Source of the DNA: Mixophyes australis
Lineage: Eukaryota > Chordata > Amphibia > Anura > Limnodynastidae
DNA length: 64,000 nucleotides
Direction of reading: 5' to 3'
Assembly (NCBI GenBank): GCA_036250195.1
Contig: JAVHZZ010000005.1
Span: 184,088,448 to 184,152,447, forward strand
The position numbers and the translations under genes are program-made. The notes below the pieces were generated by a model. That model searched no databases and was not told the origin of the DNA. It saw only the letters and a program-made list of their open reading frames with translations. Positions 10,812 through 19,895 of this stretch are shown in pieces (the stretch's first letter is position 1; each line of letters starts with the position of its first letter).

Positions 10812-11695
10812 GGGGTCTTGTGGAGCAAGCGGTAGCCCCTTCCACCCTGAGGACATATCAGGCAGCATGGAGACGGTGGTCACTATTCAGCGGGCAAAAA
10901 GATCAATCTGAGGCAGGTCAGCGTGACGCTATGTTAGCATTCATGTGGGAGAGATACTCCAATGGGGAATCTAGAGCCTCTATGGCATCTACTCTGGCGG
11001 GGATATCTTTCATGGCCAGGCTGCAAGGTTACACGGATGTCACCAAGGGGTTCATGATCAGCAAGGCCCTTAAGGGGTGGGCTAGGGCTCGACCCTCGCA
11101 TGTAGATGCGCGCTTACCAATTACCAACAATATTCTGGACCAGTTGATAGGGACTCTGGGTGTAGTCACAGTCGATGAATATGAGAAGCTCTTATTTAGC
11201 GCTGCGTTCTCCATGGCATTTTTCGGAGCTTTTCGGGTTTCTGAACTGGTTGCTAGATCCAGGGAGCATCAAGAGTCTGGTTTGAAGGCAGAGCATGTCA
11301 GCTTATGCGGAGGGGTTGTTGTCTGTAAAATAATTAGTTCTAAGACTGATCAGGGTGGCAAGGGAGCATGGGTGCAGTTAACTAAGCATCCTAATAGTAA
11401 CATCTGCCCGGTTAACTTAGTGTCACGGTTTATGAATATGAGACCCCAGGCCTGTTTGTTTTTATGTCTCCATAACGGCATGCCCCTGACGAAATATCAA
11501 TTTTCGGCCATTATGAAAAGGACCCTGCAGTCACTTAATCTTGACAGTACTATGTACGGGACTCATTCGTTCAGGATTGGGGCGGCCACATCTGCTGCCT
11601 TGGCTGGATCCTCCACTGAGACCATAAAAGCCCTGGGCCGCTGGAAATCCACGGCTTATAAATCTTACGTCAGGATTGACAATGTTGATGTTTGA
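10739..11695 (+). CDS. Ngaro tyrosine recombinase (intact frame)
   Basis: Site-specific recombinase that replaces integrase in Ngaro/DIRS elements, cutting DNA through a 3'-phosphotyrosine. The frame is open from 10739. Its first 307-codon stretch begins at a GTG (10772) and the first ATG is about codon 54 of that, so it is more likely reached by frameshift from pol than by its own start. Numbering from 10772: N-terminal SAM-like DNA-binding region about 20-110; catalytic Arg R155 in FGAFRVSEL; candidate beta-lysine K191 (SSKTDQGG); H265-x-x-R268 in HSFRIGAAT; W291 and nucleophile Y299 in GRWKSTAYKSYVR, spaced like Cre. The full R-K-HxxR-W-Y set is present and the frame is unbroken, unlike the other genes of this copy. 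Confidence 0.95.
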   Translation, partial: SGSPGGYCWYSVSLLCLADHQAGIRGLVEQAVAPSTLRTYQAAWRRWSLFSGQKDQSEAGQRDAMLAFMWERYSNGESRASMASTLAGISFMARLQGYTDVTKGFMISKALKGWARARPSHVDARLPITNNILDQLIGTLGVVTVDEYEKLLFSAAFSMAFFGAFRVSELVARSREHQESGLKAEHVSLCGGVVVCKIISSKTDQGGKGAWVQLTKHPNSNICPVNLVSRFMNMRPQACLFLCLHNGMPLTKYQFSAIMKRTLQSLNLDSTMYGTHSFRIGAATSAALAGSSTETIKALGRWKSTAYKSYVRIDNVDV

Positions 11696-12070
11696 TTTTG
11701 TTACGCTAATCAAAATTTTGCCTTACAGTTTTCTTTTTCTTATTTTCATTCTCTTATTGTTACCCAAACCACCCCCACTGCCCTCCCCCACCCCATCTTC
11801 TCCCTCCATTTGGTGGGCTACCCTGGGCTTTTCCGCTCGTTGCTTTGAAGCGGGGGCGCAAAGGGATTTTCACCCGGGTTTCCCTGGGCGGAAGTCCTGA
11901 TTAGTGGTGTGCTGCCGGGGTTTTTCCGGGTGTTGTTTACCTTCACCTGGGTGGCCTGCTTCCCATATGTGTCTATTTCCCTTACCCTCCCTGTTGACCG
12001 GTTATTTCCATTATGCTATCCCTCTCGTGCTTTTATGCTAAGCCTGGCCTGTCTTCCAAATTAAGGTGGC

Positions 12071-12667
12071 ATGGTTTTTAACACTGTTTTTCTGCTTCCA
12101 GGTGAGGGTGTCCCAACTAAGATGGTGTGGATCATTGGGCATTCTTTTGTGTTCTGGGCGGCTGGCCACCCCAGGTCTAATGTTATCCCAAATCACGAGA
12201 GCACCGTAATAAGTTGGTTGGGCAGAAGGGGCTTAGGCTGGCCCGATCTTATTCCATGGTTGGTGATTCTTATTAAACAGCAAGGCCCACCAAATGTCCT
12301 GGTAGTGCATGCAGGGGGCAATGATCTGGGGAAAGGAAAGTCACTAGATCTCATTATTGCGATTCGGGAAGACCTTAGGTGAATCCACGAGGCGTGGCCT
12401 GATATCATCATTGGTTGGTCGGCATTAATCCCCCGGCTAGCATGGAGAACGACTATCCCCTTAACAAAGATGACGGTTATGGTCAGGAAGCTAAATAGCG
12501 CAATTAGGAAGGTTGTGCGGTCTTTGGGAGGTGTAGTTATCAATCACCCGGGCGTAGGGGTAGAGTCACCTCACCTGTTTAGACGAGACGGCGTACATCT
12601 AACGGAAGAAGGTATGGGGTTGTTTATAGATAGTATTTGCGGGGGAGTGTCGGCGTGTCTCGCTTAG
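12071..12667 (+). pseudogene. Ngaro SGNH-type hydrolase ORF, one in-frame TGA
   Basis: A third or fourth ORF found in some vertebrate Ngaro elements, related to SGNH/GDSL esterases. SGNH signatures: block I VWIIGHSF with the candidate nucleophile Ser in GHS (codon 25 from ATG 12071); block III VHAGGNDLG (the conserved GGND Asn); block V RDGVHLTEEG (Asp-x-x-His pair). A single TGA at 12380-12382 splits the frame after EDLR; the second part continues in the same frame to 12667. A polypyrimidine tract and CAG ending at about 12101 precede the ATG at 12122, so it may be expressed from a spliced mRNA. The substrate and role in transposition are unknown. No signal peptide is evident. Confidence 0.88.
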
Positions 12668-12703
12668 TTGGTGGCGGGCTGCGGCGTCTGTGGGGCGCAG
12701 CGG

Positions 12704-13123
12704 GGTAGGAAGGCACTGCGTTCAGCGGCTGATTTGTGGGCGCACAGGTAGTTGTCGTAGGTCACTGCCCCCCTTTGAGGCACCAGCAACTCCCTTTTTG
12801 GCCCTTCGGTAAGGAGGATCCCTGTCCGGCTCGGTGAGGGAGGGCAGCATGAGTTTTAAAGGGGCAGTCACTCTGACGCCAACTCAGCGCAAGTTATGAT
12901 GGGATTTGTTCCCCGTGGTTGTGGACGTACGGCGGTGTGCGCCAGTCCACTTGTGATTTTGTGTTATCAGCTTGAGAGTTGTTTCGCAGTGCCCTTTCTC
13001 CACCACCATAGGTTTAGTTAAAGTTAAAATCATAATAAAAGCTCAGGCAATTTTTAATAACTTATACATGTCTCTGTGTGTTTATTTGCATGCAAATGTT
13101 TAGAATTCTTAGGTTGATGTAAG
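12704..13123 (+). repeat. Ngaro split repeat B1 (left part)
   Basis: Begins GGTAGGAAGGCACTGCG and matches B2 at 15385 onward almost base for base. It is cut by the solo LTR after GATGTAAG; the remaining 31 bases, through GGGAACATACACAGTGAGCC, are at 15126-15156 and adjoin A2. B1 carries a polyadenylation signal AATAAA at 13034-13039. Confidence 0.93.
13034..13039 (+). terminator. Polyadenylation signal of Ngaro (B1)
   Basis: AATAAA in CATAATAAAAGCTCAGG. The same signal occurs in B2 at 15715-15720. The repeat placement fits 3' end formation for the element transcript. Confidence 0.6.
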
Positions 13124-15120
13124 TGTCACTCACCAGACTGTGAGTGCTTCTTCCCGTATGTTTAGGAACCGTGGCCGTCCACCATCCTGAGGGTCTGCGC
13201 ATGCGCAGCCCTTTCAAAACCTTCAGTACCTGTTCCTTTAACTTAATTGGCTGATCAGGCAACACTCCCTATTTAAAGCACCTGCTGTCCATACCTCGTT
13301 GCCTGATCTTGGAGTCTCATTCCCCATGAGCCTCTGAAGGTGTTACTGTGTTTCCTCGTGTATTCAGCGCTGCTGATTCCTGTGGTTTCCAGACCACTTC
13401 TACTCCTGTGGTTTCCAGACCACTTCAACTCTCCTGTGTTTCATCGTGACTGTTAGCTGATTCCTATCCGCTGCCTCCGTGCACTACAGTCTTCAGACCA
13501 CTTCAACTCTGCTGTGTTTCATCGTGACTGTTAGCTGATTCCTATCCGCTGCCTCCGTGCACTACAGTCCTCAGACCACTTCAACTCTCCTGTGTTTCAT
13601 CGTGACTGTTAGCTGATTCCTATCCGCTGCCTCCGTGCACTACAGTCCTCAGACCACTTCAACCCTCCTGTGTTTCATCGTGACTGTTATCTGATTCCTA
13701 TCCGCTGCCTCCGTGCACTACAGTCCTCAGACCACTTCAACTCTCCTGTGTTTCATCGTGACTGTTAGCTGATTCCTATCCGCTGCCTCCGTGCACTACA
13801 GTCCTCAGACCACTTCAACCCTCCTGTGTTTCATCGTGACTGTTTGGCTGATTCCTATCTGCTGCCTCCGTGCGCTTCAGTCTTCAGCTCATCTCTACTC
13901 TCCCGTGTTTCCTCGAGACTGCTACATCTGATTCCTATCCGTTGCTCTCCGTGCTCAACAGTTCCAGCTCAGCTCTGCTCTCCCGTGTTTCATCATGGCT
14001 GCACCTGCTGGTTGCTATCCGCTACCTCCGTGTACCTGCAGAGTCCTGCTGGCTGCTACTCCTCAGTTCTACTCGTGTCTACGGCAGCTGATCCGCTCTC
14101 CGTGCTTCTCAGTGTTCCTGCTGGTCTCTACTCGCCAGTCTGCATCGGATCTGCGCCTCACTGCTTTCATCTCGTCTAGACCATCGCTACTCTTCAGGGT
14201 CCTCCAGGAGTCCAGTTCTACATACTACTGCTTCCTGAGTATTTGTTCCCCTGCTGGTCTACCTACCTGTGCGCTGCACCTACTTGATTACCGCTTCACC
14301 CTCCAGGGACTTCGCATCCTGCCGGCCTCCAGCCGTTCAGGTATCTCTGCACTCCTGTCTGACAGCCTGCTCCTGAACCACGGTATGCATACTTCTCATT
14401 GACTGTGCTGGTGTATTGCATATCTTGCTGGACTGAGTTGTTCTCCTCTGGAGCTTACTATCCGCTGAGACTTTCGCCATCATTGACTGTGTTATCTTTT
14501 GCTCGGATAGTTTCTATGACTTTATATTACTGCAGTGCTGTTCAGTCATTACTATATTGTGCATGTCATTGTGGATCAAGTTCAAGGTGCCCGTGTATCC
14601 TCTGTATTGCAGTCTCTCCCCGTGCTCCTCCTCACATATATATTCAGTGGTACAACTTGCTAGAGGCAGACCACTGATCCCTGTTTCCTGTGTCACCTGT
14701 TCCAGTATCCTCTCACATAGCAGTGGTACAACTTGCTAACGCAGACCACTGACTCCCGGATACCTCCACTTGGATTCCATTCCTTCACCCAGACAGCGGT
14801 ACAACTTGCTAACCACAGACCGCTGACTCTCATCACCTCCTCGTTCCTGTTGGACATTCCTCCTCACTATAGCAGTGGTACAACTTGCTACCGCAGACCA
14901 CTGACTACCCTCACGTGTCCTTTGTCCATTCAGTTCCTCGTGTATTACTACATATATATTACCAGTGCTGCTAGTCATAGACTTTCCTGAGCATCTCTAT
15001 CATCTGCTGTCTCCTGTTCCGTGATCACCCTGCTACCAGAGTACCATATTACCACCTATACTGCTCTGGTAAGCTTATCACCTGGTGATCCCTGAGTAAA
15101 GACTCCTAGTGCCCGTGACA
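13124..15120 (+). mobile_element. Solo LTR 2 nested in Ngaro B1 (1997 bp)
   Basis: Begins TGTCACTCACC and ends CCCGTGACA. The perfect 5-bp duplication GTAAG lies at 13119-13123 and 15121-15125. The uninterrupted site is visible in B2 (GATGTAAGGTTTACGG near 15797), so the boundaries are certain to the base. A TATA-like CTATTTAAAG lies at about 13269, and AGTAAA near 15095 may be a weak polyadenylation signal. The body is C/T-rich with a 78-bp tandem array at its 5' side and GGTACAACTTGCTA motifs repeated near 14648, 14725, 14798 and 14876. No pol is present. It is unusually long for a vertebrate solo LTR. Confidence 0.93.
13363..13850 (+). repeat. 78-bp tandem array inside solo LTR 2
   Basis: TTTCATCGTGACTGTTAGC recurs at exact 78-bp steps (TCATCG starts at 13441, 13519, 13597, 13675, 13753 and 13831), with decayed units at both ends. 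Units differ by only one or a few bases, so the array expanded recently or has been homogenised. Confidence 0.95.
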
Positions 15121-15156
15121 GTAAGGTTTACGGGAACATACACAGTGAGCCCTTTA

Positions 15157-15348
15157 TGACAAGTGAGGCTGCATAGGATGAATGCACTTAAAGGGCGACA
15201 GGGTTTGTAGTAAGCTTAGCTCTTACCTGAAGGGGTTAACATAGGTCTTTGGCCCGACCAATGTCTGCTCCAGTGGGAGGGACCTTGATTGGTAAAGAAG
15301 GCTGTACTTCCTGTTCTGCCTCATTCCACAGCCCGAGATCCCACCCAC
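15157..15348 (+). repeat. Ngaro split repeat A2
   Basis: Second copy of A1, starting right where B1 ends (CCCTTTAT|GACAAGTGAGG). It diverges from A1 after CGAGATCC. About 36 bases (CACCCACCCACTCC...) separate it from B2. Confidence 0.92.
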
Positions 15349-15384
15349 CCACTCCTAGTTGCAAGTATTTTTGGGTAATGTTGC

Positions 15385-15836
15385 GGTAGGAAGGCACTGC
15401 GTTCAGCGGCTTATTTGTGGGCGCACAGGTAGTTGTCGTAGGTCACTGCCCCCCTTTGAGGCACTAGTAACTCCCTTTTTGGCCCTTCGGTGAGGAGGGT
15501 CCCTGTCCGGCTCGGTGAGGGAGGGCAGCGTGAGTTTTAAAGGGGCAGTCACTCTGACGCCAACTCAGCGCAAGTTATGATGGGATCTGTTCCCCGTGGT
15601 TGTGGACGTATGGCGGTGTGCGCCAGTCCACTTGTGATTTTGTGTTATCAGCTTGAGAGTTGTTACGCAGTGCCCTTTCCCCGCCACCATAAGTTTAGTT
15701 AAAGTTAAAATCATAATAAAAGCTCAGGCAATTTTTAATAACTTATATATGTCTCCGTGTGTTTATTTGCATGCAAATGTTTAGAATTCTAAGGTTGATG
15801 TAAGGTTTACGGGAACATACACAGTGAGCCCTTTAT
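15385..15836 (+). repeat. Ngaro split repeat B2 (element 3' end)
   Basis: An uninterrupted copy of B1, GGTAGGAAGGCACTGCG to GTGAGCCCTTTAT, followed by unrelated TTAGTTTCAAC. It shows the intact target into which solo LTR 2 inserted in B1. AATAAA is at 15715-15720. Confidence 0.93.
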
Positions 15837-16605
15837 TTAGTTTCAACTGATGCCCCAACTTTGCAAATAGTTTATCAGATTTTATTTAATATAATCACCT
15901 GCAATATATTATAATCCACATTCTTAATGAATTCATATCTTAGCAAACTTCCACACTCCACTTGAAGGAGTTGATTTGACCTTTCAGAAACATTGAATGT
16001 TTGACAACACAGCAGTTGTTTGGTGAATGGCCAGGTAAGTGTTTAAGGTTTTTATGACTTTTGGCACTATCATCGGAGGCCAGGTAAATAAAGCAGGTGA
16101 ATGTTGTATTAGCCAGATGGCTTTGTGGCCAATTTATTTTAAGATGGTGATGTACCACCTCTGTTAGATGCCTATCCCACCTATCTACTACCGTTATGGT
16201 CAAGTAATTTCTCCTCAGATTTCCTATAAACCTAGTACCTTCCATTTCCAGTGCATGTCTTTTTCTCACACATACCCCACTGTCCACCAGCGATGTGTTC
16301 ACATGCACATATGCAACTGCCAAGTGCAGCAGCTTTTCTCACGTCACTTCCTATGTACCAGCCGCTCTCACATGACACCACATTATCACTGTTATTCTTT
16401 TACATATGACCTCCCTGTGCACAAGCTTAACTTTCAACTGTCACCACCTTTGCACCAAAGTTTCTTTCAAATATCACACCATTCGAACCAGATTTTGTCA
16501 TACGTCAACCCTTATGCCCACCAACATTCTCAAACATGCCATCAAATATGCCTACCAGCTTTTCTGTCATGTGCCACCCAATATGCCCGTGAGCTTTTTT
16601 CTCAC
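15837..16605. other. Spacer; degenerate CA/CT-rich repeats
   Basis: Unique-looking sequence to about 16200. Beyond this, loosely repeated TTTCTCACATG..., CCAATATGCCC and CACCA motifs run into the minisatellite and may be its decayed edge. Open frames at 15940-16323 (minus) and 16168-16671 (plus) show no family features. Confidence 0.45.
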
Positions 16606-16609
16606 ATGC

Positions 16610-17338
16610 AACCATGTATGCCCACAACCTTAGTGAGGTGCAGTATGTATGTCCTGGCAGTAGTAAGGTAAGGTATGTATGTTCTGGGAGCAGTGAGGCG
16701 CAGTATGTATGTCCTGGCAATAGTGAGGTGCGGTATGTATGTCCTGGCAGTGGTGAGGTGCAGAATGTATGTCCTGACACTGGTGAGGTGCAGTATGTAT
16801 GTTCTGGCAGTAGTGAGGTGCAGTATGTATGTCCTGGTGGTAATGAGGTGCAGTATGTATGTTCTGGCAGTAGTGAGGTGCAGTATGTATGTCCTGGCAG
16901 TGGTGAGGTGCAATATGTATGTCCTGGCAGTGGTGAGGTGCGGTATGTATGTCCTTTGAGTAGTGAGGTGAAGTATGTATGTCTTAGTAGTGGTGAGGTA
17001 CAGTATGTATGTGTTGACAGTAGTGGGGTGCGATATGTATGTCCTGGCAGTAGTGAGGTGTGGTATGTATGCCCTGGCAGTGGCGAGGTGCAGTATGTAT
17101 GTTCTGGCAGTAGTGAGGTGCAGTATGTATATCCTGACACTGGTGAGGTACAGTATGTATGTTCTGGCAGTAGTGAGGTGTGGTATGTATGTATGTCCTG
17201 GGAGTAGAGAGGTGCAGTATGTATGTCCTGGCAGTGGTGGGGTGCAGTATGTATGTCCTGGCAGTAGTGAGGTGCGGTACATATGTTCTGGCAGTAGTGA
17301 GGTGCAGTATGTATGTTCTGGTGGTAATGAGGTGCAGT
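16610..17338. repeat. 30-bp minisatellite, left array (about 24 units)
   Basis: The unit is close to GTATGTATGTCCTGGCAGTA plus GTGAGGTGCA. Because 30 is a multiple of three, several frames on both strands stay open for hundreds of bases and give artefactual 10-residue repeat proteins. One 4-bp GTAT slip occurs near 17190. The array is interrupted by the hAT-like element and resumes at 19553. Confidence 0.97.
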
Positions 17339-17419
17339 CAGGGGCGGATTGGTGATTGACATTACCGGGAAGATTACCGGTAGGCCGCTACCCTGTTGAG
17401 GCCGCCTCACTAATTAATT

Positions 17420-17576
17420 CTAAAACTTCTATGGGAAGGGGCTGCACTAGGGAAAACTACTATGGGAAGGGGCTGCACTAGGGAAAACTACTATAGGAAG
17501 GGGCTGCACTAGGGATAACTGCTATGGGAAGGGCTACACTACAGAAAACTACTATGGGAAGGGGCTGCAATGAGAA
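17420..17576. repeat. 31-bp tandem repeat inside the hAT element
   Basis: Five units around ACTACTATGGGAAGGGGCTG with a CACTAGGGAAA spacer; the last two units are more diverged. Confidence 0.9.
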
Positions 17577-17704
17577 CTAGATGGCAGTAATGAGAGGGCA
17601 AAGTCAGAGATGCGAGGGAATGAGGGGGCTTTGTTACTAAAATGTGGAAAGGAAAGGAGGGGGAGTCTTAATATAACGTGGGTATGAGGTAGGCTGTACA
17701 TTTA

Positions 17705-18017
17705 GGGCCTGATCCATTAAGGAAAAAAAGACAAAAAATTGAGTAAGTTTTCTCCTGGACAAAACTGTTACAATGCAAGGGGTGCAAATTAGTTTTTTTG
17801 TTTTGCACATAAGATAAATTCTGGCTGTTTTTTAATGTAGGACACAAATACTTTATAACTTTACTTGTACATCAACATTTAAAGTTGATATAGGACATGC
17901 CCCACCCCGACTATAAATCTGCCATCACATTTTAAATCCCCCCCCCTCCAATGTAACATGGCTTTGCCAAGGTGCAAAGTTACTCATTTTTTTTTGCTTT
18001 ACTAATGAATCAGGCCC
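17705..18017. mobile_element. Harbinger-like MITE, copy 2
   Basis: Starts GGGCCTGATCCATTAAGG and ends CTAATGAATCAGGCCC with TTA at 17702-17704 and 18018-18020. Same family as 107-420. It is nested within the hAT-like element, so it is younger than that insertion or was carried by it. Confidence 0.88.
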
Positions 18018-18989
18018 TTAATGGTGGAGTGTAGGCAGGGCTATTTATTTAATGGGTATTACTTTATTTTTTTTATTTGTGGGGTGATGGGACTATTTAA
18101 ATTAATATTGGGGCCTATTAATTTTAGGTGAGGTGATGGGACATTTAATGCTGGAAAGGTTTAGGGATATTAAATGAATATGGGGCTTAGGTTGGATAGG
18201 AGGGCTGTTTATTAAATGTGAATATGAATTGTTTAATGCTGGGGATGGTTGTGGGAAATTGTTATATTTATTAAACGTAAATGCTATTTATTGTTGGGGC
18301 TACTTGGAGGGAGGCAAATAGGTTCATTTAATAAATGTGTATACTAATTATTTAATGTCAGGACTGGTTGAAGGGAAATAGATCTATTTATTAAATGTGA
18401 GTACTATTATTTTAATGTTTGGGCTAGAAGGAGGCCTAATTATTGAATGTGGGTGCTATTGATTTGCTGGGGCTGGTTTGAGTTTTCTAAATTTCATGTA
18501 CCCATTTTTTTTTCCAAATAGGGCCTCCAACATTCCAGGATCCAGACAAGCAGCAACTGATCTAAAGACACCAGGAGCCACAGGTGATAAAAGTGACAAG
18601 AACAGGTAGGAGAGAGCAGGACAGTCTACCAACTGTCCTGAATCTGTCAGGACAGTCCAGAATTTGGGTGACTAAGTGAGACAGTCAAGATTTGGTCCGA
18701 CTACAAGGACAGTTGGGAGGTATGTCCTGCTTCACACTGTACTGCACTTACTATATCACCAGCAAATCATTGTCAGCCCCCACTTTACTGATCTCATTGC
18801 CAACGCTCCCTGCACTGTTATTAATTCAAACCAGACCCAATCACTAGGCACATTTAGAGCGCATACATAATTGTTACAAAAGAAGTGTTTTGTTGCAGAT
18901 GCTTAAAGAATTTCACCTTGATCACACCTGGAAAGCCATTTATTATAAAAATTACTTTAAATGCATTTATGATACACACAGTGTATATG

Positions 18990-18993
18990 AATA

Positions 18994-19046
<53 letters not shown>

Positions 19047-19072
19047 TTATATATATATTTATAGAGAGAGAG
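18990..19072. repeat. (TA)n microsatellite
   Basis: Alternating TA with a few interruptions, followed by GAGAGAGA. It lies within the hAT-like element. Confidence 0.95.
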
Positions 19073-19552
19073 ATTTGACTGTTTGACTGTTATCTCATGA
19101 CAGCAGGGAAAGATACAGCTGTGCGTGAGGTGCTCATATGCTGCTCTAGCAAAATGATCAAATGCGATTGTGCCAACATGTTTCGTAATAGTTAAACTCA
19201 TTAACCAAAGTCCAGTATGTTTCTGTGAAGGGAATATTAGAAGGATGTGTTAGTAGGCAATTAAACAAGTTTGAGCACAGATACATAAACCAGTCACAGA
19301 TAATGCAAAAGGATTCATGTATTTTTATAACACAGGACTGGCAGTTTTTCCCTGCATTGCTTTAGAAATGACCCACTGTGCATTAAGTCATCACATCTAG
19401 GTTCTTCTAAATGTTGTTACAACCAAATTCCAGTACTTCTAAATACCGCCCACTTTTGTATTGGCTCCACTTCCAGTTGATTTGGTCCCGCCCATATGAG
19501 GCCACTACAATAGTTTTTTCCAGGGCCACTTTAAGTTCCCAATCCGCCCCTG

Positions 19553-19895
19553 GGTGCAGAATGTATGTCCTGGCAGTAGTGAGGTGCAATATGTATGTTC
19601 TGGCAGTAGTGAGGTGCAGTATGTATGTCCTGGTGGTAATGAGGTGCAGTATGTATGTCCTGGGAGTAGTGAGATGCGGTACGTATGTCCTTTGAGTGGT
19701 GAGGAGCAGTATGTATCTCCTGGTGGTTATGAGGTGCAGTATGTATGTTCTTGCAGTAGTTGGGTGCGGTATGTATGTCCTGGCAGTAATGAGGTGCGGT
19801 ATGTATGTCCTGACACTGGTGAGGTGCAGTATATATGTTCTGGCAGTAATGAGATACAGTATGTATGTCTTGACAGTAGTAAGGTGCGGTATGTA
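19553..19895. repeat. 30-bp minisatellite, right array (about 11 units)
   Basis: Continues the array at 16610-17338 on the other side of the hAT-like insertion, with the same unit and orientation. Confidence 0.96.

Larger units (their letters stand above)
6775..15836 (+). mobile_element. Ngaro-type tyrosine-recombinase retrotransposon
   Basis: Complete Ngaro architecture on the plus strand: repeat A1 (6775-6960), gag, RT/RNase H, tyrosine recombinase, SGNH hydrolase, repeat B1 (12704-13123 plus 15126-15156), A2 (15157-15348) and B2 (15385-15836). The A1...B1-A2-B2 split direct repeats are diagnostic of Ngaro within the DIRS order; these elements lack integrase and the YR is thought to insert a circular DNA. 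The span is 9062 bp, about 7.06 kb once the nested LTR (13124-15120) and its duplication are removed. The copy is damaged (frameshift in gag; TGA stops in gag, pol and SGNH) but the YR frame is open. No flanking target duplication is seen, as expected for YR integration. Confidence 0.95.
17339..19552. mobile_element. hAT-like non-autonomous element splitting the minisatellite
   Basis: Ends are CAGGGGCGGATTGG and CCAATCCGCCCCTG, perfect 14-bp inverted termini. Flanking octamers are GGTGCAGT (17331-17338) and GGTGCAGA (19553-19560), 7 of 8 identical and both from the minisatellite unit; this is a hAT-type 8-bp duplication. The 2214-bp body has no transposase frame. It holds a 31-bp tandem repeat (17420-17576), a Harbinger-like MITE (17705-18017), AT-rich spacer with repeated TATTTATTAAATG-like phrases (about 18030-18450) and a TA microsatellite. 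Confidence 0.88.

Noticed and set aside
13826..14402. Open frames in the C/T-rich part of LTR 2
   Set aside because: Serine/leucine/cysteine-rich translations from pyrimidine-rich DNA in overlapping frames; no family features.
5482..15120. LTR 1 and LTR 2 as the two ends of one provirus
   Set aside because: They differ in sequence and length and each has its own target duplication (GTATT and GTAAG).
16610..17338. CRISPR-like regular repeats
   Set aside because: Units are contiguous with no unique spacers, in a eukaryotic transposon-rich context.
16505..17410. Long repetitive open frames on both strands (up to 301 codons)
   Set aside because: They are produced by the 30-bp minisatellite; several frames on both strands are open at once and the repeat phase is broken by slips.
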